This document shows, one piece after another, positions 24,112 to 32,567 of a DNA stretch of 64,000 nt. Made by a program: the position numbers and the translations under genes. The number at the start of each line of letters is the position of its first letter. Position 1 is the first letter of the stretch. This stretch comes from Haloferula sp. BvORR071 (GTDB lineage Bacteria > Verrucomicrobiota > Verrucomicrobiia > Verrucomicrobiales > Akkermansiaceae): contig NZ_BATP01000024.1 in the NCBI RefSeq assembly GCF_000739615.1, forward strand, positions 1 to 64,000, written 5' to 3'. The notes under the pieces were generated by a model that worked only from the letters and a program-made list of their open reading frames with translations, did no database searches and had not been told where the DNA came from.

Positions 24112-26201
24112 TGCAGCCTCCTTCCGTAAACGTGGATCGCGGCAAGGTGGAAGACCTCCTTGCGGGAGTCATCGCGCTCAACCTTCACCCAGCCCGCCCG
24201 CGGGACCTTGCCCTCCAGCGGGATCCGCCACGGCCCGCCGGGCTTCTCGCTGCGGAAGACTTCCTGCCAGCTCTGCCCGTCTTCCGAGACCGAAACTTTG
24301 ATCGGCACGATCCGGCTCGCGTTATAGCCGGTCGAGCTGTCTGCCACCACGATCCCGGACAGCTCGCCCAGTTTCGCAAGCTTCACGACGACGTTCGGGT
24401 GGACCTCCGAATCCGTGTGGAGGCGGCCACCCTTCTCCTCAAGCACCGCGGCGTGGCTCTCAGGCGAATCCCAGTTCGAGGTGGTGGACAGGCGGATCAG
24501 GCCGCCAGCGGAAAGCAGTTCGCCCGGGAAGGGCTCCAGCGGCGGCAGCTTCGCCCCCTCGCTGGTCGTGACCACCTTGGCGAGTGCTTGGAACGCATCG
24601 ATGTTCCCGGTCGCCGCGGCAGCCAGAATCGCCGGGCGCAGCGCTTTGCGGGTAGCATCGCCCGCGACGCCGCCGGTGCCCGTCGAGAGGCCACGGCCGA
24701 GAGCCTCGAACCAGCGGGTATCCCCTCCCTTGCCAAAGCGTTCACTGCCCCAAGCGACGACTGGCGCGAGCCAGCTCTCCGACTTCGCCTGGAGGATCAC
24801 CACCTGCTCGAAGAACTCTAACTCCTGTGCCGGCTTGCCCAAAAGTTTCACCTGCTCATCAAGCGCCTTCGGCAGGTCCCACATCACCGGCCCATTCTGG
24901 CTGGCGATGGCATTGTGGAAGGACAGCAGGAAGGGAATCCGCTCCTCCTGCGGGACGTCCTTCATCAGCGCGGCCTGGATGATCTGGGCCACGTCCCAAG
25001 CGGCTTCCGGATAGGGTGCCAGTGCTGCCAGCGCCTCATCGTAAACCTTCTTCCATTGCAGCGGCTCCAGCTTGCGGGAGTCGCGCAACCAAGTGACGTA
25101 TTCCAGCCACGTCGGCTGGGCCAAGGGCTGGGCCGCAATCGCCCGTTGGTAGGCCTTTTCGGCCAGCTCCGGGTTCTTCGTCTTCAGCGCCCGGGCCTCC
25201 CAGAGATAGAGTGCGTTGCGGTCCGCCGCATACTTCTCGTCGAGCACCTTCTCCTGCAGCACGAGTTGGGTCCAGGTGCGGCCCCAAAGCGAAGTGTGCA
25301 GGCCCCGCTCCCAGGAAAGCGAATAAGCGGGCGTCCACTCCCCACGCTTGGTGCGCACCGCATAAGCACAATGCCCGGGCTCGCCCATGGTGATCGCCGG
25401 GATGCCGTTCGCGCGCGCGGCGGTCGCACCGTAGTGCGAGAGCGAACCGCAGACGCCGCCCACTTCCCGGACCCGCTCCGCGTGGATCATCTTCTCAAAG
25501 GGGGCGTAGTACTTCGCCCCGTGGATCGAGTCGCCGAAGACGTTCTCCAAGCGGTAGGGCGCCTGCCAGCAGGCCCCCGTGTAATCCTTGATCGGCAGCT
25601 TCACATGATCGCGCAGCCAGACCAGCGATTGCTCGCCCCAGCCCTCGTTCCCGGCCCAACCGCCATTGCCGCCGGCGGAAACAACGTAGCGCTTCTCCCA
25701 AGTCTCCAGAGTATCGAAAACCGGGTGCAACTTGCCGGCCTTCCGCGAGTCCCGGAAGTAGAGATAGCGGGCCGCCGCCTGGTCCTCCGGCCAATCCTTC
25801 TTCGCATACATCAGCGCCACTGCCGCGGCGGTGGTCAGCTCGTTGCGGTTCGCGAAGTCGCCCCGGTAGTCCTTCCACAGCGCTTCCGCGATGCGGACCA
25901 TCTTGCCCGCATCCTCGGGTAGCGGACCGGAAAACATCAGCTCCTCCAGCAGCTTGCCCTGCAAATCGCGGAAGAAGGTTGCACGTGGCCCGTTGGTCAA
26001 ATTCTTCCACTCGCGCTCGCCCAAGGCCCGCTCCAGCTCGGTCAGCGCCCATTGGCGGCGGGTCGCCACGTCCTCGGCGCGGATTTCCAGCCCGGCCTCA
26101 TTCTCCGGCAAGGAGATCGCCGCCCGCAAGACCGGGGACAGCAATAAAGGCAGCAGTAAGAGGGGAGCGTGACGCGCGCGCATGATGCTAAAACGCATCA
26201 A
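24108..26201 (-). CDS. Secreted transglutaminase-like protein with C-terminal discoidin-like domain
   Basis: 697 residues with a signal peptide (start at ATG 26201 or 26183; MRARHAPLLLLPLLLSPVLRA is the signal). The middle shows a transglutaminase-like core, VGGVCGSLSHYGATAARANGI (catalytic-type Cys about residue 252) followed by PGHCAYAVRTKRGEW (His), so Cys-His-(Asp) is present. A helical, TPR-like part (about 330-520) follows, and the last 150 residues are a beta sandwich resembling F5/8 type C (discoidin) modules (SSTGYNASRIVPIKVSVSED). A Cys-protease or cross-linking role at the envelope is plausible, with the discoidin domain binding glycans. It is translationally coupled to the thioredoxin-like gene. 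Confidence 0.72.
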   Translation of the reverse strand: MMRFSIMRARHAPLLLLPLLLSPVLRAAISLPENEAGLEIRAEDVATRRQWALTELERALGEREWKNLTNGPRATFFRDLQGKLLEELMFSGPLPEDAGKMVRIAEALWKDYRGDFANRNELTTAAAVALMYAKKDWPEDQAAARYLYFRDSRKAGKLHPVFDTLETWEKRYVVSAGGNGGWAGNEGWGEQSLVWLRDHVKLPIKDYTGACWQAPYRLENVFGDSIHGAKYYAPFEKMIHAERVREVGGVCGSLSHYGATAARANGIPAITMGEPGHCAYAVRTKRGEWTPAYSLSWERGLHTSLWGRTWTQLVLQEKVLDEKYAADRNALYLWEARALKTKNPELAEKAYQRAIAAQPLAQPTWLEYVTWLRDSRKLEPLQWKKVYDEALAALAPYPEAAWDVAQIIQAALMKDVPQEERIPFLLSFHNAIASQNGPVMWDLPKALDEQVKLLGKPAQELEFFEQVVILQAKSESWLAPVVAWGSERFGKGGDTRWFEALGRGLSTGTGGVAGDATRKALRPAILAAAATGNIDAFQALAKVVTTSEGAKLPPLEPFPGELLSAGGLIRLSTTSNWDSPESHAAVLEEKGGRLHTDSEVHPNVVVKLAKLGELSGIVVADSSTGYNASRIVPIKVSVSEDGQSWQEVFRSEKPGGPWRIPLEGKVPRAGWVKVERDDSRKEVFHLAAIHVYGRRLQ

Positions 26202-26250
26202 TGCTCGCTTTTGTTTCGGTTTCCAGCCCTAAAAAGACGCAATCAGGGCC

Positions 26251-26724
26251 TCAAAACTTCGTTCCACTGCTGGCAGGCTCCGGAGCAGGGGCACTCTGGG
26301 AGATGATTCGGAGAGCGTCATCCATCAGCCGATGGGACAGCGCCTGCAGCTCGTCGTGCTCGGACACCACACCGCTGAAGCCAACCCGCATGACCTCGGT
26401 GTCGATATTCTCAATCCGGTTGCTGTCGGCCTTGAGGATCACCCGCTTGCGGAGTTCGGTCACCGCCGCGGACTCGGAGGGCAGCTTCCACTTGGTGACG
26501 ATGCCGCAGTCGCGGACCACGCCGGTGAGGATTTCATCGGTCAGCAGCTTCGCGCGCATGTCCTCCACACTCGCCTTGCGCTGCTCCTCGGTAGACTCCG
26601 CGCGGAAGGGCAGCGGGATGTAGCTGAAGTCCGGGTGCTGCTGCTTGATCTTCCAGACCGCGTAGAGCCCACCTCCTCCGAGCAGGAAAAGAACCAAGGC
26701 CCCTACGACGATCCACCGTTGCAT
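26251..26724 (-). CDS. Small single-pass membrane protein, unknown function
   Basis: 157 residues from ATG 26724 (MQRWIVVGALVLFLLGGGGLYAVW), which makes residues 3-24 a membrane anchor. The longer open frame upstream overlaps the M16 gene and is rejected. The rest is a soluble mixed domain with EEQRKASVEDMRAKLLTDEI and TELRKRVILKADSNRIENI, resembling periplasmic parts of coiled-coil or polysaccharide-copolymerase proteins, but no family is assigned. It is divergent from the M16 peptidase gene. Confidence 0.6.
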   Translation of the reverse strand: MQRWIVVGALVLFLLGGGGLYAVWKIKQQHPDFSYIPLPFRAESTEEQRKASVEDMRAKLLTDEILTGVVRDCGIVTKWKLPSESAAVTELRKRVILKADSNRIENIDTEVMRVGFSGVVSEHDELQALSHRLMDDALRIISQSAPAPEPASSGTKF

Positions 26725-26769
26725 GTCCCCGGTGTATCCTCCATTTCTGTCCCTCCAAGCCGGAAATTC

Positions 26770-29280
26770 ATGGATTACCCCGCCACTGCCGCCACCCAGG
26801 AAAGCTTGCCAAATGGTCTGACCCTGATCCTCGATCCCGATCCGGCGGTGCCGGTGATCAGCGCCCAGCTCTGGGTGGAATCCGGCAGCCTGCACGAGGG
26901 GGCCCTGTTAGGATCTGGTCTATCCCATTTCCTGGAGCACATGGTGTTCAAAGGCGGCGGCCGTTTCGGCGCCGATGAGCTCGCCACCGCCGTCCAAGGT
27001 GCCGGCGGCCACTGGAATGCCTACACCACATTCGACCGCACCGTTTACTACATCGACGGCCCGGCCACCGGCCTGGAGACCTTCCTGGAAGTGCTGGCTG
27101 CTATGATTTTCGCCCCCGCTCTCCCGGAAGACGAATTCGCCAAGGAGAAGGACGTGATCCGCCGCGAAATCGACATGGGCCTCGATGATCCGGACGACGT
27201 GGCTAGCCGCCTGATGTTCTCCACCGCCTTTTCCGCCGATCCGCGGCGTCACCCGGTGATCGGCCACCGCGGGCTCTTCGATGCGATCCGCTACGAGGAC
27301 CTGACCGGCTACCATCGCGCCCGCTACACGCCGGACCGCTGCTGCCTGTGCTTGGCCGGTGATTTCGATGCGGACGCAGTGCGGGAATCGATCGAGAAGC
27401 ACTTCGGCAGCTTCACCCGCGGCAGCGGGGCTGAGCCGGTGGTGCCACAGGATGGCGTGCAGCTCGGACCACGCCGTGGCCGTGCCAGCTTCGCGGTGCC
27501 TGCCAGCCGGATCAGCATGGGATGGAAGATTCCGCCGCTCGGGCATCCGGACGTGCCGGCCTACGATCTCGCCGCAGCAATCCTCGGGCGTGGGCGCTCG
27601 GCGCGGCTCTACCGCCACCTGCGCGAGGAGCGCGAGCTGGCACTGGAGATTTCCGCGTGGTCCTGGAGCTCCGCTGGGCGCGACGGCTTGTTCGCGATCT
27701 CGGCAGAGGTGGAACCCGGGAAACGCGACGAGTTGATCGTGGCAATTCTGGAAGAACTCGCTGCCTTTCCCGGCACCGCCCTGGATGACGACATCGCCAA
27801 GGCCCGCCGCCAGATCGCGGCCAGCCAATTCAAGACCCTGACCAGCGTCTCCGGCCGCGCGACCGATCTAGCATCGAACTGGCACGAGGCACGCGATCTC
27901 GATTTCACGCGCCGCTACCTGGCGGCGCTGAATGCCACGACGGCTGCCGATGTCCGCCGCGCGATGGCGAAGCTGACGGAGGATCTGATGACCATCACGA
28001 TCCTCGATCCGGAAGAAGCCCCGACACCCGTAAGCCTGAAGCCAGCCCCGCGCCTGCGCCCGGAGCCGGAATGCATCACGCTGCCGAACGGCGCGGTGAT
28101 CGCGTTGCTACCGGACCACCGGGTGCCGATCTTCACCGCGCAGGTGGCGGTGCGCGCCGGTCTGGTTTCCGAGATTCCGGAGAACGCCGGACTCAACACG
28201 CTCCTCGCCTCGACCCTTCCGCAGGGCACGCTGCACCGCAGCGCCTCTGAGCTGGCAGGTCTGCTAGAGTCCCACGGGGCGACGCTCGGTGCTGCCTCCG
28301 GCAACAATGCGATGCTGGCCCAGCTCTCCGGCTTGGCTCCGGATCTCTCCGCGATGCTGCCACTGCTGGCGGAGGTGCTCACGGAACCAGCGCTGCACGG
28401 CGACTCGATCGAGCGCGAGAAGGCGAGCCAGATGGCCTCGCTGCGGGAGTCGCTAGAAGATCCGCTTTCGACCGCATTCCGCCTGGCGCGGCAGCATCTC
28501 TTCAATGGCGTCGGCTATGGCCTGTCCTCGCTCGGCACGGAAGAATCCCTGACCAAGCTCGATCGCTTCGCGCTGTCCGCCCACCACTCGCGGCACTTCC
28601 AAGGCAGCAATCTGGTGCTGGCACTGGCCGGCGACTTCGATCCGGACCACGCCCGGGCGCTGCTGAGCGAGGGCATCGGCCGCTTGCCCGAAGGCACGCC
28701 TTGGCAAGCGCCGGCGGCGAGTGTCAGCAGTGATTTCGAGATCGAGGCCTTCCTGCCGAAGAAACAAGCGGTGCTCGCTTTGGCCTATCCGGGCTGCTCG
28801 GCCTTGGCCCCGGAACGTTTCGCGCTGCGGATGCTCCAGGAATGGTGCTCGGACATGGCGGGACCGCTCTTCATTCGGATCCGCGAGGAACTCGGCCTCG
28901 CCTATCAGGTGGGCGCGACGCAGTTCCACGGCCACGATGCCGGCTTCTTTGGCTTCTACCTCGCGACCGATCCCGCGCAGGTGGATCTGGCCCAGCGCGA
29001 ACTCAATGCCGAGATCACGAAACTCGCCGAGGAAGGGATTCCGGAGGAAGCCTTCGAGCGGGTGCGGGCGACTGTGCTCTCGAGCCTGGCCATCGGCATG
29101 CAATCGCCAGGAGCCATCGCCCGCCTCGCGGCGGTGGACGTGCTCTTCGGCCTTGGGGTCACGCATCACCGTGAACTGGCCGGGATCTTCAAGGCGATCA
29201 CGCCGGACGAGGTGAAGGCCACGGCCGGGAAGCTGCTCGCGGTGAAGCCGGTGACGGCACGGGTGATGCCGCGGGAGTGA
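26770..29280 (+). CDS. M16-family metallopeptidase (pitrilysin/PqqL-like)
   Basis: 836 residues from ATG 26770. Two homologous M16 halves: the N-terminal half carries the inverted zinc site H-x-x-E-H in SHFLEHMVFKGGGR (His 53, Glu 56, His 57) and a further acidic residue in REIDMGLDDPDDVASR; the C-terminal half (from about residue 430) lacks an HxxEH and is the usual inactive, substrate-clamping half. M16 enzymes are two-lobed chambers that degrade oligopeptides and small proteins. No signal peptide is visible, so it may be cytosolic. The open frame reaches back to 26332, but the start at 26770 gives the family N-terminus. Confidence 0.9.
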   Translation: MDYPATAATQESLPNGLTLILDPDPAVPVISAQLWVESGSLHEGALLGSGLSHFLEHMVFKGGGRFGADELATAVQGAGGHWNAYTTFDRTVYYIDGPATGLETFLEVLAAMIFAPALPEDEFAKEKDVIRREIDMGLDDPDDVASRLMFSTAFSADPRRHPVIGHRGLFDAIRYEDLTGYHRARYTPDRCCLCLAGDFDADAVRESIEKHFGSFTRGSGAEPVVPQDGVQLGPRRGRASFAVPASRISMGWKIPPLGHPDVPAYDLAAAILGRGRSARLYRHLREERELALEISAWSWSSAGRDGLFAISAEVEPGKRDELIVAILEELAAFPGTALDDDIAKARRQIAASQFKTLTSVSGRATDLASNWHEARDLDFTRRYLAALNATTAADVRRAMAKLTEDLMTITILDPEEAPTPVSLKPAPRLRPEPECITLPNGAVIALLPDHRVPIFTAQVAVRAGLVSEIPENAGLNTLLASTLPQGTLHRSASELAGLLESHGATLGAASGNNAMLAQLSGLAPDLSAMLPLLAEVLTEPALHGDSIEREKASQMASLRESLEDPLSTAFRLARQHLFNGVGYGLSSLGTEESLTKLDRFALSAHHSRHFQGSNLVLALAGDFDPDHARALLSEGIGRLPEGTPWQAPAASVSSDFEIEAFLPKKQAVLALAYPGCSALAPERFALRMLQEWCSDMAGPLFIRIREELGLAYQVGATQFHGHDAGFFGFYLATDPAQVDLAQRELNAEITKLAEEGIPEEAFERVRATVLSSLAIGMQSPGAIARLAAVDVLFGLGVTHHRELAGIFKAITPDEVKATAGKLLAVKPVTARVMPRE

Positions 29281-29458
29281 TCGCCGCAGGAAGGCAATCG
29301 TCCGCCCGGCATCACCTTAGCTCTCTGTGAAGAGACCTAGGGCGCGAAGGATCAATCGATTGCGGGTGCTCTGGAGGCATTTCCCGCCCTACTTTGGCAG
29401 CTACTGACGGAAAAAATTCCGTACTTTCGCGTCGTCATAAGACCATCTCCGCCAATTA
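29281..29458. other. Intergenic region upstream of the FG-GAP gene
   Basis: About 180 bases after the M16 gene with no gene or terminator that I can support. AT content rises from about 29400 onward toward the regulatory region of the next gene. Confidence 0.4.
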
Positions 29459-29517
29459 GTTAATTGAAATTAACTATCAAGTGGGACTTTGACAGCGCCT
29501 GACAATTAGCGTTAGAT
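29459..29517 (+). promoter_or_regulatory. Promoter candidate and inverted repeat upstream of the FG-GAP gene
   Basis: A perfect 7-base inverted repeat GTTAATT-GA-AATTAAC (29459-29474) lies 15 bases before TTGACA (29489-29494). A 17-base spacer leads to TTAGAT (29512-29517), 58 bases before the ATG at 29575. The -35 is consensus and the -10 weak. The AT-rich repeat is a plausible activator or repressor site. Confidence 0.5.
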
Positions 29518-29574
29518 TGCGATCCCCGTTGCCTTGGAAAAGGCGGCGTCCCACACGCACACAAACACCCATAC

Positions 29575-31266
29575 ATGAAGTCGCTATCCCTTACATCCAC
29601 CCGGCGAAGTCTGCTCGCCTTGGCGGGCGTGGCCGTTCTGGCCGCCCCGGTCCATGCCGCAGCGCTCCGCTACACCGTCCCGGCCGCAGCCGGAAATGCC
29701 GCGCTCGGCTCCTCGCTCGCCAGCGTCGGCGACTGGAATGCCGATGGCATTGCTGATCTGGCCATCGGCGATCCCGGATTCTCCGGCGGTGCCGGGCAAG
29801 TCCTCGTCGTGAGCGGCGATGACGGCAGCACGCTCTACACGCTTGCTGCCCCTGCCGGGAGCCAAGCCTTCGGCAGCGCGCTGGCGGTGCTGGATGCCAA
29901 TGGCGATGGCACCGCGGATCTGGCGGTAGGAGCCAGCGGTGGATCCGGAGCGGTCAGCCTTTTCTCAGGTGCCGATGGCTCGTTGCTGCGGACCATCACG
30001 GCGGCCTCGCCGGGAGCCGGCTCGCTGTTTGGCGCGGCCTTGGCCAATGCCGGTGACCAGAATGCCGATGGAAAGCAGGATCTCTTCGTCGGGGCACCGG
30101 GTGCCGCCGCCTTGAATGGCAGCGTGCTGGTGATCTCCGGCTCTGATGGCGCACTGATCTGCACGCTCGCTCCGCTGGGGGTGGCCGGAGAATTCGGTGC
30201 CGCGGTGGCCAGCGTGGCCGACCTGAGCGGTGACGGCCTGCCGGATCTCGCGGTCGGTTCGCCGGGCGCGACTGCGGGTGCCGGTCTGGTGCAATTGATC
30301 CGCAGCTCGGATGCGACGGAGATCGTCGCTTCCGTGGGAGCCACGGCCGGTGCCCGCTTGGGTGCCCAAGTGGGTCTGGTCGATGATCGCAATGGCGACT
30401 CGGTGGCGGATCTGGTAGCGGGCTCCGGTTCCGGCGGCTCGGCCTTCGTGCTTTCCGGATCGACCCTGGCAGTGGTCAGCGATCTCTCGCTGGCAGGTGC
30501 CGCGACGGGCCAGCCGGTGGTTTCCGGCGGTGCGCTGGATGTGGATTTCAATGGCACGACCGAGCTGCTGATCGGTTACCCGGGCGCTGCTCCGCTGCCG
30601 AAGGTGGCGGTGCTGCCAGCTCCCCTAGCTCCCGAGCCGGCGGAATACACCGGTAGCGCGGCTGGCAGTGGCTTCGGCGCTGCCGTGGTGGTGCTGCCGG
30701 GTCTGGGCTTTGCGATCGGCGAGCCTGCGGCTGCCGGTGGTGCGGTGCACGTTTACACCGCCGCGGTAGATACCGATGGCGACGGCGTGCCGGACATCGA
30801 TGACCATTGCCCGAACTCGATCCTGACCCCGACGGTGGTCTTTGGCGACGAGGACACCGGCGTGGAAAACCGCGTGGACGAAGAGGGCTGCTCGATCGCC
30901 GACCTTTTCGCCGCGCTTGAGCCGGAAAGCGGTTGGAAGAACCACGGCCAGTTCGTCTCCAGCGTTGTGAAGCTGGTGAAGCGCTTGGAACGTGATGGCA
31001 CCATCAGCAAGGAAGAGAGCAAGGCGCTGAAGACCGGCGCGGCGCACTCGGACGTCGGCAAGAAGGCGAAGCCGGAAAAGCCAGAGAAACCCGAAAAGCC
31101 GGAGAAGCCATCCAAGCCGGGAAAACCTGGCAAACCCGGCAAGCCGGGCAGTGGCAGCGCCGACGATGACAACAGCGGCGATGACTCCGGCAACACCGGT
31201 GGCGGCAAGCCGGGCAAACCCGGAAAACCGGGCAAGCCAGGGAAGCCCGACAAGCCGAAGAAGTAA
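29575..31266 (+). CDS. Secreted FG-GAP (integrin-type propeller) protein with Lys-Pro-Gly tail
   Basis: 563 residues. A signal peptide (MKSLSLTSTRRSLLALAGVAVLAAPVHA) precedes about six FG-GAP repeats (GSSLASVGDWNADGIADLAIG, FGAALANAGDQNADGKQDLFVG and similar, about residues 35-400), giving a beta-propeller with calcium-loop-like DxNxDG motifs. A thrombospondin type-3 loop (DTDGDGVPDIDDHCPNS, about 400-416) and a Cys-containing stretch follow. The tail (about 495-563) is made of KPEKP/KPGKP repeats with one Asp-Ser-Gly spacer. The tail is extremely basic and could bind the cell wall, LPS or DNA. Its coding repeats (31066-31263) are near-identical, so copy number may vary between strains. A good terminator follows. 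Confidence 0.82.
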   Translation: MKSLSLTSTRRSLLALAGVAVLAAPVHAAALRYTVPAAAGNAALGSSLASVGDWNADGIADLAIGDPGFSGGAGQVLVVSGDDGSTLYTLAAPAGSQAFGSALAVLDANGDGTADLAVGASGGSGAVSLFSGADGSLLRTITAASPGAGSLFGAALANAGDQNADGKQDLFVGAPGAAALNGSVLVISGSDGALICTLAPLGVAGEFGAAVASVADLSGDGLPDLAVGSPGATAGAGLVQLIRSSDATEIVASVGATAGARLGAQVGLVDDRNGDSVADLVAGSGSGGSAFVLSGSTLAVVSDLSLAGAATGQPVVSGGALDVDFNGTTELLIGYPGAAPLPKVAVLPAPLAPEPAEYTGSAAGSGFGAAVVVLPGLGFAIGEPAAAGGAVHVYTAAVDTDGDGVPDIDDHCPNSILTPTVVFGDEDTGVENRVDEEGCSIADLFAALEPESGWKNHGQFVSSVVKLVKRLERDGTISKEESKALKTGAAHSDVGKKAKPEKPEKPEKPEKPSKPGKPGKPGKPGSGSADDDNSGDDSGNTGGGKPGKPGKPGKPGKPDKPKK

Positions 31267-31287
31267 GATCTGATTTCAGAATCACTC

Positions 31288-31321
31288 AGCCGGTGGGTCC
31301 TCGTGGCCCGCTGGCTTTTTT
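31288..31321 (+). terminator. Rho-independent terminator overlapping the end of jetD
   Basis: Stem AGCCGGTGGG with CCCGCTGGCT (eight Watson-Crick and two G-T pairs) and loop TCCTCGTGG, followed by TTTTTTA. The T-run overlaps the convergent stop codon of jetD at 31320-31322, which separates the FG-GAP transcript from the Wadjet operon. Confidence 0.8.
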
Positions 31322-32567
31322 ATTCCTGCGCGGAGGGATGACTTCGGTAAAAGGGCCAACGCGGAAGATCGGGACGCCCCAGACTCTCCTGCTCGAAGTC
31401 GCCTTTGTCTTTGCTGGCGGAGATCGCTTGCAAGGACACGCGGACATCTTCGAGCCACGGATCTGTTAGCAGGCCAGGGAGGATTGAGCGATCGTAGGCG
31501 CTCAGAGGAATTGGCTTCGCACCTTCGCGCCGATGCATGAGGAAGGGCGTGACGGGACGGCCTGCGACCTGCCGGAGCTTTGAGAGGATCAAGAAGCCTG
31601 CGGGATCGGTATCGCCGAAGTGGTAGATGGGGAGATCCTCCGGGAGAAGTTCGAGAAGGCGGCGCAAGCCTTGCGTAGGATAGGCGCAGCCGAGAATGAG
31701 GGTTTCCTTGTCGACGTTCAGAGATGCGATGCGCGACAGGGTGGTCTCGGTATTCTCGATGGTGAGGATGCGCTTGGCTGGAGTGGTGGCCGAACTAGCG
31801 ACCAGCAGATCGGTGGTCAGGTGGTAGCTGCCGTGGAGCTCGTCGATGATCTGCGGATCGCGGCCATCGGCGAAATGGAGGATGAGTTCACCCGCGATCT
31901 CAACGCGCAGGCGATGCAAGACGATCCCAAGCATGCCGAGAGTCAAATGCCTGTCCAACAAGGAGGAGATGCAGGACTCCACCACCAGGCGGCGGCGTTC
32001 CAGTTGCTTGGAGAGAAGCCAAATGGCGACGCTGGCTTCGCGCACGGGGGTGCCTTCGTCCCAAGTTCGTTCGGTGATGCGGAAGGTGAGATCCAAGAGT
32101 TCCGTGACGAGCGTGGGACGATTCCAGAAAAAGGGCCGCATGTGGGTGCCGGCTTCGAAAGCAGAGCGGATGCGTGCAGGCCAAGCGGTCCAGAGTTCCG
32201 GATACAGGGGATGCTCCTTCGCAGCGGCTTCGGAGATGGCAGCGAAGCATTGGCCGCGCAGGGCCTCGGGAACAGGGGCGTTGAAGAGATCACGCAGCCA
32301 TGCCTCGGCCTCCAGCGGCACGCAGATGCCTTCGACGAGATGGCTGCGGTAGCGATGACGCTTGAGGGTGATCTTGCCCTCGGCCTCCAGCTTGGAGGCC
32401 TCACGTCCGGCGGTGGAAACATCTTCCGCTGAGATCACTCCAGCGTCATCGAGCAACTTCGGCCACGGTCGAGCGAAGGGCCGCGACTTGGCGCCGAGAT
32501 ACTTCCCGCGGGCCGCGTACCACTGCCGGTGCAGTTCGACGAGCCACGCGGGATGCCTGGGCTTCAT
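31320..32567 (-). CDS. jetD: Wadjet defence system component JetD (TOPRIM nuclease subunit)
   Basis: 415 residues. JetD (DUF3322/DUF2220) is the nuclease of Wadjet, which cuts small closed-circular DNA after extrusion by the JetABC motor. Seen: the TOPRIM-type acidic motifs, with the Glu in ILTIENTETTL (about residue 269) and the DxD in IYHFGDTDPAGFLIL (about 318), both expected for metal binding. The N-terminal part (KYLGAKSRPFARPWPKLLDD) and the basic linker bind the complex. It overlaps jetC by 4 bases (ATGA) and closes the operon. All TOPRIM residues look intact, so the system is probably functional. Confidence 0.92.
   Translation of the reverse strand: MKPRHPAWLVELHRQWYAARGKYLGAKSRPFARPWPKLLDDAGVISAEDVSTAGREASKLEAEGKITLKRHRYRSHLVEGICVPLEAEAWLRDLFNAPVPEALRGQCFAAISEAAAKEHPLYPELWTAWPARIRSAFEAGTHMRPFFWNRPTLVTELLDLTFRITERTWDEGTPVREASVAIWLLSKQLERRRLVVESCISSLLDRHLTLGMLGIVLHRLRVEIAGELILHFADGRDPQIIDELHGSYHLTTDLLVASSATTPAKRILTIENTETTLSRIASLNVDKETLILGCAYPTQGLRRLLELLPEDLPIYHFGDTDPAGFLILSKLRQVAGRPVTPFLMHRREGAKPIPLSAYDRSILPGLLTDPWLEDVRVSLQAISASKDKGDFEQESLGRPDLPRWPFYRSHPSAQE

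Noticed and set aside
26332-26769. N-terminal extension of the M16 peptidase
   Set aside because: The extra 146 codons overlap the opposite-strand membrane protein gene and do not resemble the family, which starts with the strand before HxxEH.
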